Assembly: GCA_946497695.1 (NCBI GenBank)
Contig: CAMMLJ010000001.1
Span: 62,001-126,000 of the forward strand
DNA: 64,000 bases
Origin: an uncultured Clostridium sp.
Lineage (GTDB): Bacteria; Bacillota; Clostridia; TANB77; CAG-508
Reading direction: 5' to 3'
In this document: positions 1 to 8,618 of the stretch, one piece after another
How the letters are laid out: the number at the start of each line of letters is the position of its first letter
Numbering within the stretch: position 1 is the first letter of the stretch
The notes under the pieces: model-generated
Database searches by the model: none
The model's input: only the letters and a program-made list of their open reading frames with translations
What the model was told of the DNA's origin: nothing
Translations under genes and position numbers: made by a program

Positions 1-260
1 ATTATGCAAGATATCTATTATGTAGCTCAATGCTAAGAATGATTATGATTGAAGAAAAAGAAGAAAGAGATAAAACGGTAAAATTAGCTTGGAACAAATT
101 AAATGAAAGATTTCCAAAATGGAAAGAAAATCCTTATCTAAAAGAAAAAGGGCTAAAGAATAAATATATGAAAAGTGTTAATGAAAAAACATTAAAAATA
201 TATGAAAAATTAGGAAGAATCAGATTTATAAGAAAAAAAATACAAGAAAAATTTGCATAG
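1..260 (+). CDS. Glycosyltransferase family 2, C-terminal fragment (5' end outside window)
   Basis: The reading frame is open from base 3 to the TAG at 258-260 with no stop upstream, so this is the tail of a gene that begins before the window. The visible 85 or so residues are basic and helical. They include a run of the type F-x-x-W-K-E-N-P-Y-L, which parallels F-F-E-W-R-K-N-P-F-L near the end of the GT2-like protein at 33931-34941. On that similarity I infer the C-terminal helical region of a GT2 enzyme. The catalytic domain is not visible. It lies 50 bp upstream of a polymerase-like gene and is probably part of the same glycopolymer cluster. Confidence 0.6.
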   Translation, partial: YARYLLCSSMLRMIMIEEKEERDKTVKLAWNKLNERFPKWKENPYLKEKGLKNKYMKSVNEKTLKIYEKLGRIRFIRKKIQEKFA

Positions 261-310
261 ATTCTTGATTCACGAATTTTAGTGTATGTAGAAAAATAAA
301 AGGAGAAGTT

Positions 311-1762
311 ATGAAAGAAACAAAAGTAGAGCCAACCAAAAAGATAAAAATAAATACAAAAAATTTAACAGAAAATTTATTAGTAATATTTGTAATACTA
401 TGTCCAGTATTTGATATTTTAAGTTTTATATTTAGAAATACATTTAATACAAGTATATCTCCATCTACTATTTTAAGACCGGTAATACCTTTAATAGCAA
501 TTATAGATTTATTTATAAGAAGCAAACATAAGCTAAGAATGTTTATTGTGGCATTAGTTTATGGAGTATATGCTTTAGCTCATTTATTATTATTTAATAC
601 TGCTAACACAGGATTTAGTTATAGTAATGTAGTACACGAAATGCAATACATAATGAATTATACTTTTATGATAATAATTTTATTTGTATATGTTTATGTA
701 TTTAAAGATAAAGAGAAAGATAAATTACAAAGAGCAATAATTTCGTCAGTATCAATATATATTGCATCAATAATATTAGCAATTATAACCAATACATCAT
801 CATCAACATATATAGAAGGAACAGGAATAAAAGGTTGGTTTGAATCTGGAAATAGTATTAGTGCAGTTCTAATTTTATCAATATTTGTATTACTAAGTAA
901 TAATGATAAAAATTATAGAAAAATAATTATAGGCGAAATAATTGCAATGGGAATATTCTTGTGTATATTAATAGGTACAAGAGTAGGTTTATTTGGATTT
1001 GTAATTGCTCTAGTAGCTTTTGTGTTTGCAGAAATTGTTGGAAAGATAATAAAAAAGTCAAAAATGAATAAAAAAGTTATACTAGGAGGAATTGGAGCGG
1101 TAATTGTAGTTGTGGTTATAGTTGCCTTAGTAGGCTCAAATACCATAGAGAGAAGGAAACATTTAAAAGAAATAGAATCAGATATAGTTGACGAATCAAC
1201 AAATCAAGAAGCACACATAACAGGAAGTTTAATGGAAATAAAAGAGAAGATAGATAATGGTGAAATAGAAGATACATACATGAACGAAGCACAAAAGAAA
1301 TCTATATTAGAATTATATGATATCGCAAACAAGTGGGAAATAAGTAATAATGACCAGCGTATGCAACAATTAATATACAATGCAGTTCTTGTAAAAAATC
1401 AAGCAAATCCATTATTAATTATATTTGGAAATGGATATATGAACCAATACAGAGAATTAGTTTTAGAAATGGATATACCAGCATTTTTATTTAATTTTGG
1501 AATATTAGGATTTTTATTATACTTTGGACCATTTCTTGCAATCTTTATATATGGAATATATTTTGGAATAAAAAGAATCAAGAAAATAGATTCAGAATAT
1601 ATAATGTATGTGTTAGGAATAGGCTTAGCATTTGCTATATCTGTATTTTCTGGATATGTATTCTTTAATATGTCAACATCTACAGTTATATCAGTTATAT
1701 GTGCATTATTAATAAATAAGATTTTTACAATAAAAAATGATTTAAAAGTGACAAAAGCATAA
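311..1762 (+). CDS. O-antigen ligase/polymerase-like (Wzy/WaaL-type) membrane protein
   Basis: A 483-residue multipass membrane protein with about 10-12 hydrophobic segments. A hydrophilic stretch at roughly residues 277-385 would be the large extracytoplasmic loop typical of Wzy and WaaL proteins. The membrane segment containing G-T-R-V-G-L-F-G (about residue 220) and the preceding E-S-G-N-S-I-S also resemble the O-antigen ligase family. Such enzymes polymerise lipid-linked repeat units or transfer a finished glycan to its acceptor on the outer face of the membrane. The ATG follows an AAAAGGAG site at good spacing. It sits among GT2 and GT4 genes, supporting a surface-glycan role. The exact reaction cannot be read from the sequence. 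Confidence 0.75.
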   Translation: MKETKVEPTKKIKINTKNLTENLLVIFVILCPVFDILSFIFRNTFNTSISPSTILRPVIPLIAIIDLFIRSKHKLRMFIVALVYGVYALAHLLLFNTANTGFSYSNVVHEMQYIMNYTFMIIILFVYVYVFKDKEKDKLQRAIISSVSIYIASIILAIITNTSSSTYIEGTGIKGWFESGNSISAVLILSIFVLLSNNDKNYRKIIIGEIIAMGIFLCILIGTRVGLFGFVIALVAFVFAEIVGKIIKKSKMNKKVILGGIGAVIVVVVIVALVGSNTIERRKHLKEIESDIVDESTNQEAHITGSLMEIKEKIDNGEIEDTYMNEAQKKSILELYDIANKWEISNNDQRMQQLIYNAVLVKNQANPLLIIFGNGYMNQYRELVLEMDIPAFLFNFGILGFLLYFGPFLAIFIYGIYFGIKRIKKIDSEYIMYVLGIGLAFAISVFSGYVFFNMSTSTVISVICALLINKIFTIKNDLKVTKA

Positions 1763-1790
1763 TAATGAATTATTTATGAGGAGATAGATT

Positions 1791-2933
1791 ATGAAAAAGA
1801 TTTTGTTTGGAATAACAAGTCTTACACTTGGCGGTGCTGAAAAAGTTTTAGTTGATTTAGCAAACAAATTAAGTGAAAAATATGAAATTACAATACTTAC
1901 AATATATGCAAAAGGTGAGTTTGAGAAAAAATTAAATTCAAAAGTAAAATTAAAAAGCATATATGATTTCCAATTTAATGATATGAAAAAATTTAAGAAA
2001 AAGTTTACTGCTTTAAAATTATTGCTATTTAAAAAACACTTTTATAAAAAATATATTAAAGGTGATTATGATATAGAAATAGCATTTTTAGAAGGACCAA
2101 TTACTAGACTTTTTGGAGTAAGAAATAAAAACACAAGAAAAATTGCATGGATACATAATGATATAACAAAAGTATTTGGGAAAGACTTAAAGGCAAAAAT
2201 AAAAGTTGCGATAGATAAAAAAACATATGGAAAATATCAAACATTAGTATTTGTAAGTAAAGATAATAGAGATAAATTTACTGAAATTTATAAAGATGTA
2301 AGAGATGAGTATTTGCAACCCGTACATAAAAGAGTTATATACAATTACATAAATCCGCAAAATGTTATTAAAGGTGCAGAAGAAAAAATAGATGATTCTT
2401 TAACTACTAAGGTAACAACATTTTTAACAGTTGCTAGACTTACAAAGCAAAAAGCAATAGATAGAATTATACGAGTACATAAAAAATTAATAACTAAGGG
2501 ATTTAAACATGAATTTTATGTAATAGGTGATGGTCCAGAAAGAACAAATTTAGAAAAACAAATAGAAGAATTAAATGTAGAAAAAACATTCCATCTTTTA
2601 GGAAAAAAAGAAAATCCCTATCCATACATGAAGCAAGCCAAATTTTTCTGCTTACTTTCTGAATTTGAGGGATATGGAATGGTTATAGAAGAAGCAAAAA
2701 TATTAAATAAACCAATAATAATAACAGATACAGCAGCAAGAGAAGCTGTTCAAAATTATGAAAATTCTATAATAGTAAAAAATAATGAAGATGCAATATA
2801 TGCTGAACTTAAAGAAGTAATACAAAAGAATAAGAAAAGCTTTTCAGAAAAACAAGAAAAATATGATAATAGTAAGATAATCACTAGATTAGAAAAGCTT
2901 TTAGAAGAAGAGGTTAAGACGATAGATATATAG
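1791..2933 (+). CDS. Glycosyltransferase family 4 (GT-B fold)
   Basis: 380 residues. The N-terminus has the GT4 acceptor-side glycine motif (L-T-L-G-G-A-E-K) in the first 20 residues. The C-terminal half has the usual donor-binding pieces: T-V-A-R-L-T-K-Q-K (about residue 213), V-I-G-D-G-P-E (about 245) and the E-x7-E sugar-nucleotide motif in E-F-E-G-Y-G-M-V-I-E-E (about 290-300). Family knowledge says it transfers a sugar from a nucleotide donor, with retention, to a lipid-linked acceptor at the cytoplasmic membrane face. No membrane segment is evident. The start follows GAGGAG and the gene lies 28 bp after the polymerase-like gene, so co-transcription is likely. The sugar specificity is unknown. 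Confidence 0.88.
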   Translation: MKKILFGITSLTLGGAEKVLVDLANKLSEKYEITILTIYAKGEFEKKLNSKVKLKSIYDFQFNDMKKFKKKFTALKLLLFKKHFYKKYIKGDYDIEIAFLEGPITRLFGVRNKNTRKIAWIHNDITKVFGKDLKAKIKVAIDKKTYGKYQTLVFVSKDNRDKFTEIYKDVRDEYLQPVHKRVIYNYINPQNVIKGAEEKIDDSLTTKVTTFLTVARLTKQKAIDRIIRVHKKLITKGFKHEFYVIGDGPERTNLEKQIEELNVEKTFHLLGKKENPYPYMKQAKFFCLLSEFEGYGMVIEEAKILNKPIIITDTAAREAVQNYENSIIVKNNEDAIYAELKEVIQKNKKSFSEKQEKYDNSKIITRLEKLLEEEVKTIDI

Positions 2934-3019
2934 ATATGTGAAAATAAATGAAAAGATAAAATGCGGGATAGCACACATTTCATCATAAGAAAAATATTTA
3001 GAAGACGTGAGGCATAATT

Positions 3020-3907
3020 ATGAAATTATCAATACTAACAGCAACTTATAACAGAGCGAATTTGTTAAAAAGACTATATGAGAGTATATTAAGAAACTTA
3101 AATGTAGAAATAGAAGTAGAATGGCTAATAATGGATGATGGTTCAAATGATGAAACAGAAAAGGTTATTAGTAAAATAAGAGATGAAAATAAAATATATA
3201 TAAAATATTTAAAACAGGTAAATCAAGGCAAAATGGCTGCAATAAATCATTTGATGGACTATGCAAGAGGAGATTTAATAATTGAGTGCGATTCTGATGA
3301 TTATTTTGCAGAAAATGCATTTTTATATATAAAAGATGCATATGAAGAATCTAAATATGAAAAAGATTTGTATGGACTTTGCTTTTTAAAATATGATCAA
3401 AATGGACAAAATATAGGGAATGAATTTAAAGAGCAAAAAACAACAATGTTCGATTTATATTTTAAAGATCTAGAAGATGGTGAAAAAGCAATAGCTTTTT
3501 TTAAGGATAAGAGAAAAAATTATAGTTATGAATTAGAAGGTGATGAAAAATTTGTAACAGAAGCTAGAATGTACCATAAAATGGACTTAGAATATAAAAT
3601 AAAATGCTATAATGAACCAGTTATGATATGTGAATACCAAAAAGATGGCTATTCAAAAAATATAGATAAAGTATTTAAGGAGAATCCTAAAGGATATCTT
3701 AAATATTTTGAAGAAATCTTAACAATGCAAGATATGGTTGGAGTACATTTTAAAAAAAGACTATATGTAATTAAGCATTATATTTTATTTTGTGTGCTTA
3801 ATAAGAAGAAGCCAAATTTAGCTGGTATGAAAGGATTTTTAAATAAAGTTTTAACAGCATTGTTATATGTGCCAGGTTTTATTATGACAAAGAAGAGATT
3901 TAAGTAA
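3020..3907 (+). CDS. Glycosyltransferase family 2 (GT-A fold)
   Basis: 295 residues beginning with the GT2 opening L-S-I-L-T-A-T-Y-N-R, followed by the nucleotide-binding M-D-D-G-S-N-D (about residue 40) and the metal-binding C-D-S-D-D (about 92). The C-terminal 100 residues are basic and probably lie against the membrane. Inverting transfer of a sugar to a growing lipid-linked glycan is the expected role. The SD is weak (GTGAGG about 8 bases before ATG), and 86 bp separate it from the upstream GT4 gene. Domain architecture resembles GT2 enzymes in capsule and teichoic-acid clusters; acceptor and donor are not deducible. Confidence 0.88.
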   Translation: MKLSILTATYNRANLLKRLYESILRNLNVEIEVEWLIMDDGSNDETEKVISKIRDENKIYIKYLKQVNQGKMAAINHLMDYARGDLIIECDSDDYFAENAFLYIKDAYEESKYEKDLYGLCFLKYDQNGQNIGNEFKEQKTTMFDLYFKDLEDGEKAIAFFKDKRKNYSYELEGDEKFVTEARMYHKMDLEYKIKCYNEPVMICEYQKDGYSKNIDKVFKENPKGYLKYFEEILTMQDMVGVHFKKRLYVIKHYILFCVLNKKKPNLAGMKGFLNKVLTALLYVPGFIMTKKRFK

Positions 3908-3914
3908 TATAATC

Positions 3915-3943
3915 TTGAAAAGCTATATATGTAATGATATAAT
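3915..3943 (+). promoter_or_regulatory. Sigma-A-type promoter before the GT2-HAD gene
   Basis: TTGAAA at 3915-3920 and TATAAT at 3938-3943 are separated by exactly 17 bp. Transcription would start near 3950, about 30 bp before the ATG at 3982. This suggests the export half of the cluster (3982 onward) has its own promoter. Confidence 0.65.
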
Positions 3944-3981
3944 TACCAAAGTCTAAAACAAAAGTGAAAGGATGTAAAAAA

Positions 3982-6900
3982 ATGATACCTAATAAAAAAT
4001 TAAGTATAATAGTACCAAATTACAAAAACGAAAAATATTTAGAAAAAACATTGAAAAGTTTAATAGAACAAACTTATAAAAATATAGAAATAGTAGTAGT
4101 ATGCGATAAACCAGAAGAAGATTGTGACAAACTAGTAAAATCATATATAGAAAAAGATAATAGGATTGTTTATATCAAAAATGATGAAAGAAAAGGAAAA
4201 TTTAAAGCAAGAATTCAAGGAGCACAAAAAGCAACAGGTGATTATATTGCATTTTTAGACGCAGACAATTATGCTTCTATAGATTTCTACAGAAATGCTA
4301 TAAATAATGCACAAACTAATAATTCAGAAATTGTAATTGGAGATATTGTATATGAACAAGAAAACGGTGATAAATACATATATAATCTAATGCAATTACC
4401 ATTAAAAACTGTAGAGGGTAAAGAATGTTTTATAAAATTCTTTGAGCAAAACGGATTAAATCCATTTTGGAATAAAATTTGGAATAAAATATATGCTAAA
4501 GAAATTTTTGATAAAGCATTAAATACATTACAAAAATTTGAAAATGATGTAAATTATACAGCCGAATTTGTTCTATCTACAATGTTATTCTATTATGCAA
4601 GAAAAGTTACAAAAATAGATAATGATAACATATTTTATATAGAACACAAAAAAGAAAGAGATAAAGATTCTATATTACAAGACGCAGATGAAGTAATAAA
4701 AGTATTTAAGATTTTGGAAGATTTCTTTAAAAAAGAAAATATATCAAATGAAATAGCATCATATACAGAAGAATGGAAACATTTCATGTATCAAAAATTA
4801 AAAGATGATGCAGAAAAAGCAAACATAAAGAAACAAGTAGAAAGTAAATTAGAAAACTTTGGCACAAATCATAAAGAAATATTAGACAAAAATTATTTTA
4901 AATGTGTTAAATCAGTATGGAACGATAATTTAGAGAAAATAAAAAGAAATTTAGCAAAAGAAGAAATAAAATATGTTAGTTTCGATATATTTGATACATT
5001 AGTAGTAAGACCTTTTTTAAACCCAACAGATTTATTTTCTGTTGTAGACAAAGAATTTAGAAAGTTTACGAATAATAGTACAGGTATGGATTTTACTAAG
5101 ATAAGAATATTTAGTGAGATTCAAGCAAGAGTAAAAAAAGAAAAAGAAGACAAGAAATGTCAGGATATTACATTAGATGAAATATATGAAACAATTGAGT
5201 CAGAATATCATATAGAAAAAGATATTTTAGACAAGACTAAACAAAAAGAAATAGAATATGAAATAAGATTCTGTACAAAAAGATATACTGGCTTCGAATT
5301 ATATGAAATGGCATTAGCTTTAGGAAAAAAAGTAATCTGCGTGTCAGACATGTATTTACCTAAAGATGTTATAGAGAAAATATTAGAGAAAAATGGATAC
5401 ACAGAGCTATCAAACGTATATGTTTCATCAGAATTAAAGATAACAAAAGCTCATAAAGATTTGTTTAAATATGTTTTAGAAAAAGAAGGCATAGAAGCTA
5501 AAGAAATGGCACATATCGGAGACAACTATGTATCTGATTATGAAAATCCTAAGAAATTAGGAATAAAAGCACAACATTTACCAAAAGCTTCAGATGTATT
5601 TCAAGATAAAAATGTTACACATAATCTTTCTGCAATGCTTACAAAAAGTTTACCAATGTGGAGAGATAATAAAAATTCATTAAACTTTTTAGGAATACGT
5701 TGTATGATGGGAATAGTTGCAAATAGATATTTTGACAATCCATATAAAACATTTAATTATACAGCTGACTTTAATGCAGATCCATATTTAATTGGGTATT
5801 ATACATTAGGAATGTATATGCTTGGATTAACTAAATGGATGTTAGATGATATGCAAGGAAAAGACTATAAAAAGATTGTTTTTATGGCAAGAGATGGTTA
5901 TTTACCAATAAGATGTTACGATATTATGAAAAAGCTATATAAAAACGTTCCAGAGTCAGATTATTTATATATATCTAGAAAGGCACTTGTTCCAATTACA
6001 ATTCAAACAAAGCTTGACTTATATAAATTATCAGAAGTAATAAATGTTACAAACCATAGTCCTAAGGACATATTAAAATATATAAAAGATTGTATAACAA
6101 TTAAAGATAAAAAAGCATTTGAAGAAATTTGCAAGCAAAATAAAATAAAAATGGATGAGGACTTTAAAATAATAGAGAATTTTGATAAATTTATAAGTCT
6201 AGTAATAGATAATTTATATGATGAAGAAAAACAAACAAGAAATTTAGCAAAATATAAAGAATATTTTAATAATATATATCAAGAGCATTCTGCAACATTT
6301 GATATAGGATATAGTGCAAGACCAGAAATGTTTTTATCTAATTTATTAAAGAAACCAATAGATACATATTTCTGCAACATAAACCATTCAGAAGCATTAA
6401 GACATGCTCAAATTGGAGGATTTAAATTAAAAACATTTTTTGATGCAAAACCAACAACTACAGGACATGCTTATGAAATGATGTTATCTGCATTAGCACC
6501 ATCTTGTATAGGGTATGATGTAGAAGGTGAAGAAGTTAAACCAATATTCGAAAAATACGAAAATACATATACTGTAGAATTTGCTATGAAAACAATGCAG
6601 GAAGCTGCAGAAGATTTTGTAAAAGATGTTGTAGATATTTTTGGTGAAGATATAGATGTAATATATTATCAAAATTATTATATTTCATTGCCATTTATGG
6701 CATATTTAAATTCATCAAAAGAAATAGATAAAATGCCATTTTCATCAGTTATTTTTGAAGATAACGTAGGAATTGGGGAACCATTAAAAATGGTAACAAA
6801 CTGGACACAAGATTTAAGTATAAGAAATCAAGCAACTATGGATAATTTGTTTGGAATAGATAACGATATAACAGAATTTTTAGGTGATAATGAGTTAATA

Positions 6901-7059
6901 TATAATTCAACTGTAGATTTAAAAGATAGAAACAAATTTGTAAGACTAATTTATTATACAATGTTTGATAGAAAGACATTATCAAGAAGAATAGGAGATA
7001 TTTGTTATAAAAATAAAGTATTATGGGCTATTTATTCAAAACTAAAATATAAAAAATAA
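3982..7059 (+). CDS. GT2 glycosyltransferase fused to HAD-type hydrolase region
   Basis: About 1025 residues. I start at ATG 3982, which has a GAAAGGA SD at good spacing, rather than the GTG 18 bases earlier that overlaps that SD. Residues 1-220 are a GT-A domain (S-I-I-V-P-N-Y-K-N and D-A-D-N). From about residue 330 comes a HAD domain with motif I D-I-F-D-T, motif II V-S-D-M, lysine in T-K-A-H-K and motif IV G-D-N-Y-V-S-D. The last 450 residues contain a M-A-R-D-G-Y-L-P element, as in large HAD-like proteins (COG5610 type) of polysaccharide loci. I infer coupled glycosyl transfer and a phosphoesterase or scaffold role in glycan assembly. It precedes the ABC exporter genes by only 18 bp, so it may work at the export step. 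Confidence 0.8.
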   Translation: MIPNKKLSIIVPNYKNEKYLEKTLKSLIEQTYKNIEIVVVCDKPEEDCDKLVKSYIEKDNRIVYIKNDERKGKFKARIQGAQKATGDYIAFLDADNYASIDFYRNAINNAQTNNSEIVIGDIVYEQENGDKYIYNLMQLPLKTVEGKECFIKFFEQNGLNPFWNKIWNKIYAKEIFDKALNTLQKFENDVNYTAEFVLSTMLFYYARKVTKIDNDNIFYIEHKKERDKDSILQDADEVIKVFKILEDFFKKENISNEIASYTEEWKHFMYQKLKDDAEKANIKKQVESKLENFGTNHKEILDKNYFKCVKSVWNDNLEKIKRNLAKEEIKYVSFDIFDTLVVRPFLNPTDLFSVVDKEFRKFTNNSTGMDFTKIRIFSEIQARVKKEKEDKKCQDITLDEIYETIESEYHIEKDILDKTKQKEIEYEIRFCTKRYTGFELYEMALALGKKVICVSDMYLPKDVIEKILEKNGYTELSNVYVSSELKITKAHKDLFKYVLEKEGIEAKEMAHIGDNYVSDYENPKKLGIKAQHLPKASDVFQDKNVTHNLSAMLTKSLPMWRDNKNSLNFLGIRCMMGIVANRYFDNPYKTFNYTADFNADPYLIGYYTLGMYMLGLTKWMLDDMQGKDYKKIVFMARDGYLPIRCYDIMKKLYKNVPESDYLYISRKALVPITIQTKLDLYKLSEVINVTNHSPKDILKYIKDCITIKDKKAFEEICKQNKIKMDEDFKIIENFDKFISLVIDNLYDEEKQTRNLAKYKEYFNNIYQEHSATFDIGYSARPEMFLSNLLKKPIDTYFCNINHSEALRHAQIGGFKLKTFFDAKPTTTGHAYEMMLSALAPSCIGYDVEGEEVKPIFEKYENTYTVEFAMKTMQEAAEDFVKDVVDIFGEDIDVIYYQNYYISLPFMAYLNSSKEIDKMPFSSVIFEDNVGIGEPLKMVTNWTQDLSIRNQATMDNLFGIDNDITEFLGDNELIYNSTVDLKDRNKFVRLIYYTMFDRKTLSRRIGDICYKNKVLWAIYSKLKYKK

Positions 7060-7077
7060 ACTGGAGGTTAAAGGTAA

Positions 7078-7812
7078 GTGGAAAATAATTATAGTATAGA
7101 AGTACAAGACGTTTATAAAACCTTTAATGTATATTTAGATAAAGCAAATAGTTTGAAAGAAAAATTACTTTTTTGGAAAAGAAACAGAAAAGAAGTAAGA
7201 GAAGTTCTGAAAGGGATTAATTTAAATATTAACAAAGGTGAAGCTGTAGCTTTAATAGGGGTAAATGGAAGTGGAAAATCTACATTATTAAAATTAATGA
7301 CAAAAATTATTTATCCTAATAAGGGAAAAATAACAACACATGGAAAACTAACATCATTATTAGAATTAGGTGCTGGATTTCATCAAGATTTTTCTGGAAG
7401 GGAAAATATCTATTTTAATGCCTCAATATTTGGGCTAACAAAAAAGGAAATAGATGCAAGATTAGACGAAATTATAGAGTTTTCAGAATTAGGACAATAT
7501 ATAGATAATCCAGTAAGGACATATTCATCAGGAATGTTTATGAGATTAGCATTTGCAGTCGCAATTAATGTTGATGCAGAAATATTGCTTGTAGATGAGA
7601 TTCTATCTGTTGGTGATCAGCATTTTCAAGAAAAATGCTTAAACAAAATGAAAGAACTAAAAAACGAGGGAAAGACAATGGTTTTTGTTACACATAATTT
7701 AGAATCAGCAAGAGAATTATGTGACAGAACAGTTTGGCTACATCAAGGAGTAATAAAGATGGATGGAGATACAAATCAAGTTATAGATGAATATTTAAAA
7801 GAAACAAGATAG
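7078..7812 (+). CDS. ABC transporter ATPase for polysaccharide/teichoic acid export (TagH/Wzt-type)
   Basis: 244 residues. Walker A G-V-N-G-S-G-K-S-T is at 61-69, the signature motif is the variant Y-S-S-G-M (also found in Wzt/TagH), and Walker B is I-L-L-V-D-E. The N-terminal extension before the nucleotide-binding core (about residues 17-40) and the E-L-G-A-G-F-H segment are typical of the polysaccharide-exporter ATPase family. It ends right after the ATPase core, so it lacks the C-terminal carbohydrate-binding domain of some Wzt proteins. Start is GTG with GGAGGT 9 bases upstream. The permease follows 10 bp downstream; together they would move a lipid-linked glycan across the membrane. Confidence 0.9.
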   Translation: MENNYSIEVQDVYKTFNVYLDKANSLKEKLLFWKRNRKEVREVLKGINLNINKGEAVALIGVNGSGKSTLLKLMTKIIYPNKGKITTHGKLTSLLELGAGFHQDFSGRENIYFNASIFGLTKKEIDARLDEIIEFSELGQYIDNPVRTYSSGMFMRLAFAVAINVDAEILLVDEILSVGDQHFQEKCLNKMKELKNEGKTMVFVTHNLESARELCDRTVWLHQGVIKMDGDTNQVIDEYLKETR

Positions 7813-7822
7813 AAAGGAAAGA

Positions 7823-8599
7823 ATGATGAAAGTTTTTAAAAACTTATATGAATATAGAGAATTATTAAAATCTAGTATAAAAAAAGATGTTGGAGGAAAA
7901 TATAAGAATTCTGTATTAGGAGTTTTATGGTCTTTCTTATATCCATTACTTCAAATAGCTGTATATGCAATAGTTTTTCCACTTATAATGAGAAGTAATA
8001 TGGAAAATTATACTGTATTTGTATGTTGTGGTTTGATACCTTGGAATTTCTTTTCTACAGCAATATCTAGATCATCATTTACAATGATAGAAAATGGAAA
8101 TATACTAAAAAAAGTATATTTCCCTAGAGAAATTTTGCCAATATCAGTAGTAACAAGCGAGGCAGTAAATTTTGTAATATCAACCATTATTATATTAGCA
8201 TTCGTTCTAGGAACTGGAATGGGGCTAACATGGTATGTTATATTTTACCCAGTTATATTATTGATACAGTATATTTTATTAACAGGAATATCATTATTTG
8301 TATCAAGTATTACAGTATATTTTAGAGATTTACAACATTTTATTGGAATTGCATTGCAGTTATTATTTTATGCAACACCAATAGTTTATGCAACAAACAT
8401 AATACCAGAAAGCTATCAATGGATACTAAGATTAAATCCAATGACTTTTATTATAGATGGATATAGGTCAATTTTTTACTATCAACAACAACCAGATTTT
8501 ATTTCTTTAGGAATAACTTTATTGGTAAGTTTAATCTTATGTATAGTAGGATATTTACTATTTAGTAAATTACAAAAAAGATTTGCAGAAGAATTGTAA
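7823..8599 (+). CDS. ABC-2 type permease for polysaccharide/teichoic acid export (TagG/Wzm-type)
   Basis: 258 residues with about six membrane segments and the ABC-2 pattern. Near the N-terminus is the stretch K-N-S-V-L-G-V-L-W-S-F-L-Y-P, a hallmark of TagG/Wzm/RfbA permeases, and R-D-L-Q-H-F near residue 170 is the conserved cytoplasmic coupling element. It forms the membrane channel partner of the ATPase encoded just upstream. Two ATG codons stand in tandem at 7823 and 7826; either is compatible with the GAAAGGAAAG SD. The substrate is unknown, but the neighbouring glycosyltransferases imply an undecaprenyl-linked glycan. Confidence 0.9.
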   Translation: MMKVFKNLYEYRELLKSSIKKDVGGKYKNSVLGVLWSFLYPLLQIAVYAIVFPLIMRSNMENYTVFVCCGLIPWNFFSTAISRSSFTMIENGNILKKVYFPREILPISVVTSEAVNFVISTIIILAFVLGTGMGLTWYVIFYPVILLIQYILLTGISLFVSSITVYFRDLQHFIGIALQLLFYATPIVYATNIIPESYQWILRLNPMTFIIDGYRSIFYYQQQPDFISLGITLLVSLILCIVGYLLFSKLQKRFAEEL

Positions 8600-8618
8600 A
8601 AAAGGAGAGGTGGCTTTA

